A stretch of 64,000 nucleotides of DNA. Source: Ligustrum vulgare (Eukaryota > Streptophyta > Magnoliopsida > Lamiales > Oleaceae). The stretch lies in the NCBI GenBank assembly GCA_963555705.1, contig OY743170.1:31571362-31635361 (forward strand), read 5' to 3'. A program made the translations under genes and the position numbers. Positions 12,172-19,079 of this stretch are shown here, piece after piece; the stretch's first letter is position 1, and the number at the start of each line of letters is the position of its first letter. The notes under the pieces are model-generated. The model was not told where the DNA came from. It ran no database searches and saw only the letters and a list, made by a program, of their open reading frames with translations.

Positions 12172-12605
12172 TCCAAACATTTTCATAAAAACATAAGATA
12201 TACTTACTTGTCATAAAAACATACTTACTTTTCATAAAAACATAAGGTGTATTTACCTTTCATAAAAACATACTTACTTTTCATAAAAACATAAGATATA
12301 CTTACTTGTCATAAAAACATACTTACTTTTCATAAAAACATAAGGTGTATTTACCTTTCATAAAAACATACTTACTTTTCATAAAAACATAAGATATACT
12401 TACTTGTCATAAAAACATACTTACTTTTCATAAAAACATAAGGTATACTTACTTGTCATAAAAACATACTTACTTTTCATAAAAACATAAGGTATACTTA
12501 CTTGTCATAAAAACATACTTACTTTTCATAAAAACATAAGGTGTATTTACCTTTCATAAAAACATACTTACTTTTCATAAAAACATAAGATATACTTACC
12601 TTTTA
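12172..12605. repeat. Tandem repeat, about 49-51 bp units, in LTR B
   Basis: The array alternates CATAAAAACATACTTACTTT with CATAAAAACATAAG followed by ATATACTTAC or GTGTATTTAC. Roughly eight composite units are visible. Confidence 0.85.
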
Positions 12606-12828
12606 AAAGATTAAAATGAAGTGTAGTAGTAAATGGACCAAAACTTTCTTGACCACCTTGAATTTCTCTTACTTGTGGATTTTGTCAAGAGATTGGAAAT
12701 AAGTGTATATGTGTAGAGTTGTGTGTAAAAGAGATGGGTTTAAATAGATGTATAAAGTTGGCATATTGTAAACATAATCATTCAATTCTATTAATTTTAA
12801 CACATCATTTTCTTAAAGTAAAGCACCA

Positions 12829-13247
12829 TTCATATACTTTTCCATATTTATACAAATAATATGCTCTTCATGATTATATATAATGGAGTCTTATCAATCA
12901 TTCATATACTTTTCCATATTTATACAAATATTATGCTCTTCATGATTATATATAATGGAGTCTTATCAATCATTCATATACTTTTCCATATTTATACAAA
13001 TATTATGCTCTTCATGATTATATATAATGGAGTATATAAATCATTCATATACTTTTCCATATTTATACAAATATTATGCTCTTCATGATTACATATAATG
13101 GAGTCTTATCAATCATTCATATACTTTTCCATATTTATACAAATATTATGCTCTTCATGATTATATATAATGGAGTATATAAATCATTCATATACTTTTC
13201 CATATTTATACAAATATTATGCTCTTCATGATTACATATAATGGAAC
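12829..13247. repeat. Tandem repeat, 72-bp unit, about six copies, in LTR B
   Basis: Each unit contains CATATACTTTTCCATATTTA and ATGCTCTTCATGATTA. The units fall into two variants (GGAGTCTTATC and GGAGTATATAA) that partly alternate, which points to expansion by blocks of two. A plus-strand frame stays open across the array only because the period is a multiple of three. Confidence 0.88.
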
Positions 13248-13529
13248 CTCCCATGCTTGCATATATTTTCTTAATTTCAATAATAAAAGTAATTTTTGTA
13301 TAAATAAATATTGGGATAACATTGAATTAAGTACTTGGACTTAATATACTTTAAATCAAGAGAATGGAGATATTTTTTTTTTAGAAATTCGGAATTTAAT
13401 TTAAAATCGAACGATCTCGATTATTTCTTGACTTGGCTATACGAATACGTCGCGGCGTTAACTTAATAGTAGCGACACGATTTTCTATTAAAATAATTAT
13501 TAATCGCGTAAAAATTCTGGGTCGCTACA

Positions 13530-13545
13530 ATCTTACCTCCTTAAA
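13530..13545 (-). other. Polypurine tract of element B
   Basis: On the minus strand AAGGAGGTAAGAT precedes the LTR start TGTAGCGACCC. Upstream of it, GAGGACGAAATTATTTT is a run often seen at the end of chromovirus pol genes. Confidence 0.75.
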
Positions 13546-13589
13546 ATAATTTCGTCCTCGAAATTAAACTTACTTGATCTTATGATTTC

Positions 13590-13684
13590 TGAATACTTAA
13601 TCAGAATCTCTTCTTCTTCTTCTTATGTAGCATCATCGCTACCATATTTAACCCAACCATATTTAACCCACTGGACTTTGACTA
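13590..13684 (-). pseudogene. Chromodomain-like tail of a lost gypsy pol
   Basis: Read on the minus strand, the stretch gives V-K-V-Q-W, a KYG repeat, SDDAT, a stop, then a run of E. This matches the order of the chromovirus C-terminal chromodomain (VQW...EATWE...). A 15-bp tandem duplication (ACCATATTTAACCCA) and stop codons show it is dead. It is the only trace of pol in B and gives its probable lineage. Confidence 0.5.
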
Positions 13685-13689
13685 AATGC

Positions 13690-14395
13690 ATCAATTTGTT
13701 TTCTTAAGACATGGACTTTTCTATCAATAATAGACATATGTCTACTCATAAATTCTTCTGAATCAAAATGAAAATTCCCAATCGTATGTGATATTTCATC
13801 ATATCTTGTAGTATTCATGTAACTTGTCACTTATCATCGTATCATGTGACCTCAGATATTAGTATATATCTCTAAAATTTCAACAAATCTTTACTGATAT
13901 ATCATATCATAATAATTTTTCCTTTCTTCTTATCATCGAATATTCTCAAAATAATCAAAACAATTACCTGAATAATCTCTCTATGTAATATACCCAATAA
14001 CATATCAACATAATATCATCAACTTATCTTTCCAATATTTGTAACCCAAAATTCAGTAAACAAATATCTCCCAAACTAAGATTCTTTACTTAAATATCAC
14101 CACATTTCCTGCAAAGTATTTCTTTCACTTGTATATACGTATGAATTCTGATTCAATACGGTCCTTATTTCTCTTTCACGTATTCCCGTATTATTTCTAT
14201 ACCTTGATTATTATATCAGAATATCAGTACCCAAAATCCAAGAAAAATATTTTATATCTCAAATCTTATCATCAAATCTTCCTTTATCGATAAAATTTAA
14301 CAGTGCATTACTTCTTGTCTCCTCTTTTCATTAAAATAATCCTGCGCTTTCTTCCTGGACACAACATCACGCGGATTCACTCAGATCCTTTACGC
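13690..14395. other. AT-rich internal stretch of B
   Basis: No ORF, RNA gene or clear repeat was found here. It separates the decayed pol tail from the two-gene cassette. Confidence 0.6.
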
Positions 14396-14405
14396 TTTTA
14401 AATAG
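14396..14405 (+). promoter_or_regulatory. TATA-like box upstream of the cysteine-rich ORF
   Basis: TTTTAAATAG lies 34 nt before the ATG at 14439. The LOG-like ORF has the same TTTAAATAG element upstream. A five-codon upstream ORF (14409-14426, ATG to TAG) falls between box and start. That the box drives transcription is inference. Confidence 0.35.
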
Positions 14406-14438
14406 TTCATGCTGGGAAGAGGTTAGAATCATCAAACA

Positions 14439-14984
14439 ATGGATATCATCCTTTCTAACATTCGCAAGTATTATTCCAATCTTCCTATGAATGATCTGAG
14501 AAAGATCTATAGAATAAGGCTCAAAAGATTGAGGTTGCTGATGGCTCATGATATTCCAGAAGATGTTCGCTGGTTGATCGAAGCAAAAGTTCGACTATCT
14601 GGTGAATTACCTATGACCTTTCCAAAACATATGCCTGGTTTAGGCAAAAGCACGTTTGCAAAGAAACGAAGAGCAAAAAGACTGGGTGGTTGCTACAAAT
14701 GTGCTCGTTGGAACTGTAATACTCGTTGCAAATCATTAGGATATTCTTCTACTAATCGAGATGATAAAATCGAATTCATAAAGGGTGGACTGAGTAAGGA
14801 GTCTTTGGATGATATTCGATTGACTCTCGAGACGCACCCAAGTGGGTATGTGCAACGTGAACTCCTTTCCTTATATGCTCAATTTAACGAGGACAAAAAT
14901 CGTTATAGTCTCAAAAATATAATCGCAAAAGATCCTGTTTGCCAGTCTGTTTTACAAAATGAGGTTGTGGCAATTCAGCATTGA
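14439..14984 (+). CDS. 181-aa basic cysteine-rich protein, possibly virus-type nucleic-acid-binding
   Basis: This intact 181-codon ORF has an ATG in favourable context (A at -3, G at +4). The N-terminal half is rich in Arg, Lys and Leu (residues 8-35). Residues 70-82 form a basic stretch, KSTFAKKRRAKRL, directly followed by a four-cysteine cluster C85-X2-C88-X4-C93-X3-C97. The C-terminal 70 residues are charged and probably helical. A basic patch running straight into a small zinc finger is the layout of the 3'-terminal nucleic-acid-binding proteins of carla- and related plant viruses, though the cysteine spacing here is tighter than I recall for them. It lies antisense inside a young LTR element, 349 nt before a LOG-like ORF on the same strand. 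A host or transposon zinc-finger protein is the alternative. Function is unproven. Confidence 0.6.
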   Translation: MDIILSNIRKYYSNLPMNDLRKIYRIRLKRLRLLMAHDIPEDVRWLIEAKVRLSGELPMTFPKHMPGLGKSTFAKKRRAKRLGGCYKCARWNCNTRCKSLGYSSTNRDDKIEFIKGGLSKESLDDIRLTLETHPSGYVQRELLSLYAQFNEDKNRYSLKNIIAKDPVCQSVLQNEVVAIQH

Positions 14985-14999
14985 TATAAGGTAAATCTT

Positions 15000-15180
15000 T
15001 GATACGCATTTAAAAATATTCTTCTGTTTCCTTTCACACGTTTTGATAAAGCTGGTAAAAATATATTTTCCTTTCTCGAGTTTTTATAAATATTGAAAAA
15101 ATATATTTTCCTTTCTCGAGGTTTGATAAAGCTGGAAAATAAATCACCGAAAGGTAATATCTTTGATAAAATAGTCAAAA
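15000..15180. repeat. Duplicated blocks between the two ORFs of B
   Basis: ATATATTTTCCTTTCTCGAG occurs twice (near 15061 and 15100) and TTTGATAAAGCTGG twice (near 15043 and 15123), so the intergenic spacer holds an imperfect duplication of about 80 bp or less. No coding content. Confidence 0.7.
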
Positions 15181-15250
15181 GTTGGCCGATTTTGTCAAAA
15201 GTAAATCTTTACTTTTTCAGAATCAATCAAAAACAGTAAATTTTTCCGGC

Positions 15251-15259
15251 TTTAAATAG
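15251..15259 (+). promoter_or_regulatory. TATA-like box upstream of the LOG-like ORF
   Basis: TTTAAATAG lies 75 nt before the ATG at 15334, followed by a pyrimidine-rich leader. Spacing suits a plant TATA box with a short 5' leader. It repeats the arrangement seen before the cysteine-rich ORF. Inference from sequence only. Confidence 0.4.
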
Positions 15260-15333
15260 CCAAACATATTTCATAGTTCAGGTATCCCAAAATCACATCT
15301 TCTTCGTAAGTTTTCCCTTCTATACTATCAAAG

Positions 15334-15900
15334 ATGGAAGCACCAAAACTTCGACAGATCAAAACTATTTGTGTATTTTGTGGATCAAAAGTGGGGAAAG
15401 GCTTCGGTTATCTAGAAGCGGCCGTAGATCTTGGAAAGAAACTGGGGGAAAAAGGTATCACTCTTGTATATGGGGGTGGTAGCAGTGGTCTAATGGGTTG
15501 TGTTTCCCAATCTGCTCTTGCAGAGAAATCAAAAGTAATCGGTGTCATACCTGTCCCTTTGGTAGATGTTGCAGGAAAAACACGAGGGCATGAAGTTCAA
15601 ACCTTATCCATCCATGAACGCATAACTTGTATGCTATATGGTTCTGATGCCTTTATAGCCCTGCCCGGAGGTTTTGGTACCTTAGAAGAAATCTTTAACA
15701 TTACCTCGTGGGCTCAACTAGATCTCCATACTAAGCCTATTGGGCTTCTGAATGTTAACAATTTCTTTGATGGCTTGTTAACCTTTCTTGATTATGCTGT
15801 GGAACAGGGATTCATCTCTCCATTTTCCAGAAGGCTCCTTATTTCTGCTCCTACTATTGATGAACTACTGGATAAGCTGCAGTCATATATCTCAATATAA
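15334..15900 (+). CDS. LOG-like protein (cytokinin riboside 5'-monophosphate phosphoribohydrolase family), intronless
   Basis: The 188-aa product carries the LOG/TIGR00730 Rossmann signature: ICVFCGS (12-18), YGGGSSGLMG (46-55), GVIP (70-73) and PGGFGTLEE (111-119), then LDLHTKPIGLLN and GFISP. LOG enzymes release active free-base cytokinins from nucleoside monophosphates. The PGGxGTxxE motif and the nearby Arg (R96) are present, but the Lys that normally follows that Arg is Ile (I97), so activity is uncertain. Plant LOG genes usually have several introns and encode about 210-225 residues; this copy is uninterrupted and somewhat short. It starts in good context (A at -3, G at +4). It sits antisense inside element B with the cysteine-rich ORF upstream and a hairpin array downstream. 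It may derive from an mRNA, a virus or a microbe. Confidence 0.85.
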   Translation: MEAPKLRQIKTICVFCGSKVGKGFGYLEAAVDLGKKLGEKGITLVYGGGSSGLMGCVSQSALAEKSKVIGVIPVPLVDVAGKTRGHEVQTLSIHERITCMLYGSDAFIALPGGFGTLEEIFNITSWAQLDLHTKPIGLLNVNNFFDGLLTFLDYAVEQGFISPFSRRLLISAPTIDELLDKLQSYISI

Positions 15901-15997
15901 GATCCAGCAGGGGTTAAGATAGATTGGTCGCAAGGAAGGGGAATCAAGCGAAAATGGAGTCCGGTTAATGTAAACTTAACTTTATGAATCTTAGAAT

Positions 15998-16210
15998 AGG
16001 TGGGGGTAGAGTACGGAGTATTCTTACTCTCGAGACACCCCTCTAATTTCCTAGGATTTCCTTAATGTTTAAATCTTGTGTGTACCTCAAAGGTTCCAGG
16101 TGGTAGATTACGGAGTATTCTTACTCTCGAAACACACCTCTTTGAAGGTTTCTTTATTTCCTCAAAAGGTCAGAGGTGGTAGGATACGGCTACTCCGGAA
16201 ACACATCTCT
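15998..16210. repeat. Three tandem stem-loop units downstream of the LOG-like ORF
   Basis: Three units at about 15998-16043, 16098-16141 and 16171-16210 share the plan AGGTGG...TACGGAGTATTCTTACTC...ACACACCTCT. The outer arms pair (AGGTG with CACCT) and in the first two units an inner arm pairs (GAGTA with TACTC). The third unit has a shortened inner part but keeps compensating outer arms. Units are spaced by unrelated AT-rich sequence. They could shape a transcript 3' end, but this is untested. Confidence 0.65.
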
Positions 16211-16214
16211 CAAT

Positions 16215-17150
16215 TTGAGGAATTTCCCATGTTGCTTTCTTTTGCTTTTGCGTGTTTCATGTATTTCTTTCCAGTGTGACTCTTGTGTGTTCTCCTTACG
16301 AGAAAATAATAATATCTCTGTTATCATCTACTAAATCTCGTTTGTGATGTAAATGAATTTGCATGTCTAACCTCAATTCTCTTAGTGATTGCATACCATA
16401 CTATGCTCTTAATTCCAAACGATAAAATTCTAGGCAGAGTTTCCTTTGAAATTTGGACTTATTCAAACCGTAAGCATACTTCATAACTCACAATAATAAA
16501 TAATTCCACATTTGATCACAACGATCTAAAAATTGACCACAATTTCATCAAACTTCAATATCATAAAAAAAATATTCCAGAAAATCAATTCATAATTCCT
16601 CAACATAGAAATTTCAAATCATAGTCGTCAATATCACAATATCACTTCCTTCAATACCTTAATTGGCTCAAAAGATTACTCATACTTATATTTATAAGTC
16701 ATAAATCATATTCCCAAAATTTAATCACAAGGCCAAAGTTCATAATAAATTTCTCTTCAATATAGAGGCATAATTCACTTACTCAACATAATAGCCATTA
16801 CTTAATTCCCAATAACCAAATCTTTAAATCTCTAACTTCATAATGCTTCTCATAAAAGTCTCATTAAAATCATATCACTTATAATCTTAACATCTCATAA
16901 AACTTCATAAAATTGGCTCGCTATTTCTCATTAAATCTAAATGATAGATAATCTGAACATATTTCTAATCATTTCTGTTGACTTCTTATACTTAGTGCCA
17001 TGTCTAAAATCAATTATGCAAAGTCCATTTAAGGTTCATCATTTCTAAACTCGAGGACAACAATTATTTTGAAAATCATTTTTAAGTCATATTATTCCCA
17101 TTATGCTCAACACCCGTTCTCTTTCTTTCTTTCCGAATTTTTTTTTTCAG
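16215..17150. other. AT-rich internal stretch of B
   Basis: There is no supported ORF on either strand. AATAATAAT near 16305 could be a poly(A)-signal-like run for the upstream plus-strand ORFs. Nothing else was seen. Confidence 0.5.
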
Positions 17151-17333
17151 AATTGAAACTTGAAGAGTGGTACCAATAATCATCCACAGTTTTTCCTTGC
17201 TTTTAAGCAAAGGTAGTGATAAAGGGATAAATTATTGAACCGAAAATTGAAACTTGAAGAGGAAGTACTAATAACCATTCACAGTTTTTCCCTTGTTTTT
17301 ACACAAAGGTAGTGATAAAGGGATAAATTATTG
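17151..17333. repeat. Two tandem units of about 95 bp, each with a hairpin
   Basis: Both units begin AATTGAAACTTGAAGAG and end AGTGATAAAGGGATAAATTA. In the first, CCTTGCTT and AAGCAAAGG form a stem around a two-base loop; in the second the stem is CCTTGT...ACAAAGG with altered loop bases, so pairing is largely kept while sequence changes. Confidence 0.7.
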
Positions 17334-18103
17334 TACAAATTCATTATTAATTTTGTTTGTTTAATATATTATTCCATATATTTTTTGGCAAAAGTTACGA
17401 ACCAACTTATTTTTCTAATTTAGTCAGTCTTACTAAGCTTAATATGAACCAAAATTCATATCAATATCCTCTATGTCTCATGATTCTACATAAAAAGGAA
17501 TAAATTAAAATTCAGGCTTCTATCAATTCATATCATACTCAACATGTATATTTCACTTAAAGATTCATAACATATGAAGATTTCATACTTAACATGTCTT
17601 AATAAAATCGTAAATGACTTGCAAAGCATATAACATACCTGGTTCGAGGAGTCAATACGTGGAGAGTGACATAGTAGAGTGATGAGTTAAAATATTTCAT
17701 ATAATCTTATTTTCCTTTAATCAACAATAATTTAATGTGGTTGTATCCAAATCAACATTTTCTTGAATCATAATTCCTAATTAATCACAGTCTTCAAAAC
17801 AAATCCAATATCGATATAGTAATTATCTCCCCATCAATAATTAATAACTTAACCCAAATAAAATTTATCGTCAAATCTTATTTTTCCTTTAGTCCCCGAA
17901 CTTCTAGAAATTTATCAAAGACATCAATATAAACATCATATCACTAACTAATTATATTCCATAAAATTTTCAGGACATTACAAACTCCCTTGCTTAAAAT
18001 GAATTTTGTCCTTGAAATTCGCACATCAAATTTCATCATGCTTTTCAAAATCATAACCATACTTGACATGTGAAAATTCAACTTTTTTTTTTTATAATGA
18101 ATA

Positions 18104-18183
18104 GTGATTTCGTTCACTGTTCATCATGAATAGCACGTCGTTTTACTGTTCACGTGAATAGTGATTTTTTTTTTTTTTTTTTT
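18104..18183 (-). promoter_or_regulatory. Poly(A) tract plus GTTCACGTGAAC hairpins next to the PBS of B
   Basis: Read on the minus strand, shortly after the PBS come an A-run (18165-18183 as T on plus), then TCACTATTCACGTGAACAGT and further TGAACAGTGAAC-type inverted repeats. Element J has the same order after its PBS (63709-63782). The position suits an RNA dimerisation or packaging signal, which is inference. Confidence 0.45.
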
Positions 18184-18230
18184 AAGAAATAAAATTTCAA
18201 AAATCTACAGAATCGTTTTTAAAACTCTTT

Positions 18231-18242
18231 TCTCTGATACCA
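18231..18242 (-). other. Primer binding site of element B
   Basis: The minus strand reads TGGTATCAGAGA, an 11/12 match to the initiator-tRNA-Met PBS, two bases inside the LTR that begins at 18245. Confidence 0.8.
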
Positions 18243-18244
18243 AC

Positions 18245-18649
18245 TGTGACGACCCGAATTCTCGACCATTCGAGTGCCACTAAAAGTGACTCATATCATA
18301 TTATCGAGACTTAAATAGTAATGTAAAATTATTCAAAAGAATAATTAGAATCCCATAATTTTATTGTGAATAAAAATAGAACATAATTTTCTTACATAAA
18401 GTTCAACATAATTATCTCATCAATCTTAACCACTTTTGTCACTTCCATGTTGACCGCCTCGAACCTTCAATTATCTGAAAATGATAAATATCGTGGAGTG
18501 AGATTTATAAAATCCCAGTAAGTATACCAAACATAAATTTTCTTTTGAAAGCATATGGATCATTTTCATCATAACATAGGATAGGATCGAAATACTCATA
18601 AACATAGGGAGACACAAGAATTTTACCGAACTTAAATGGCAAGAATTCT
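18245..18649 (-). repeat. Truncated 5' LTR of element B
   Basis: It matches 11669-12073 with one difference, then stops abruptly inside AAGAATTCT and continues as LTR A. The four bases TTCT are shared by both partners at the junction. Confidence 0.88.
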
Positions 18650-19009
18650 GCATATTTCTCAAAAATTGAAGTTACGGCCGTGACTATGTTTCTGCAATTT
18701 TTTTCTTTTAGAAGGTTACGGCCGTAACTTATCCTTTACGGCCGTAACTCACATTCTGTTGATTTCTAATAATTCGTTTAACACTTTTACGGCCGTGACA
18801 TGGTTTCCTTACGGCCGTAACTTTATTTGCGCCTAAGTCCCCAAACTTCAGTTTTTAGTGCATTTTGGTCCTTTTTTCTTCTTTTCTCCTCTTTTATGAT
18901 CTTATACAATATAAAATTTAAAATGCTTTAATAATACTTAGATAGAATCACATTATTGCTTATTCAAGGATATAAGTGTACAAAATAAACGTTAATATAT
19001 CACTTATCA
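18646..19009 (-). repeat. Truncated 5' LTR of element A
   Basis: It matches about 9890-10256 with small indels in the palindrome array, and ends CACTTATCA followed by the TSD GCTGT. Its left part and A's PBS are missing because of the junction with LTR B. Confidence 0.85.
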
Positions 19010-19079
19010 GCTGTGGTCAATGTTGGCGGTCAGTGGTGGTGCTGATGGTGTGTGACCAATAATACAAATGTGTGACTAG

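Larger units (their letters stand above)
11669..13529 (-). repeat. 3' LTR of element B
   Basis: This 1861-bp LTR starts TGTGACGACCCG and ends GGGTCGCTACA on the plus strand. It contains two separate tandem arrays (12172-12605 and 12829-13247). The first 405 bp recur at 18245-18649 with one difference, an A for a G in the right copy. Confidence 0.88.
11669..18649 (-). mobile_element. Young non-autonomous LTR element B carrying two antisense ORFs
   Basis: The left LTR (11669-13529), a minus-strand PPT and a PBS at 18231-18242 define a minus-strand LTR element. The right (5') LTR is truncated after about 405 bp, and over that length the two LTRs differ at one position. The internal region (13530-18244) has no gag, protease, RT or integrase. 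A chromodomain-like tail with stops at 13590-13684 suggests descent from a Tekay/Del-type chromovirus. Two intact plus-strand ORFs lie inside, antisense to the element: a cysteine-rich protein and a LOG-like enzyme. Confidence 0.85.
8835..19009 (-). mobile_element. LTR retrotransposon A (gypsy-like), interrupted and deleted
   Basis: The outer boundaries are set by a perfect 5-bp TSD, GCTGT, at 8830-8834 and 19010-19014. The left (3') LTR is complete and begins on the minus strand with TGATAAGTGC. A G-rich polypurine tract follows. About 1.4 kb of internal sequence (10257-11668) remains, then element B interrupts it. The rest of the internal region and most of the right LTR were lost in a deletion that fused A's LTR to B's LTR. 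No gag-pol of A survives, so the gypsy label rests on LTR and PPT style only. Confidence 0.8.

Noticed and set aside
12861..13088. 75-codon frame of repeated MLFMIIYNGV
   Set aside because: An artefact of the 72-bp tandem repeat, whose period is a multiple of three.
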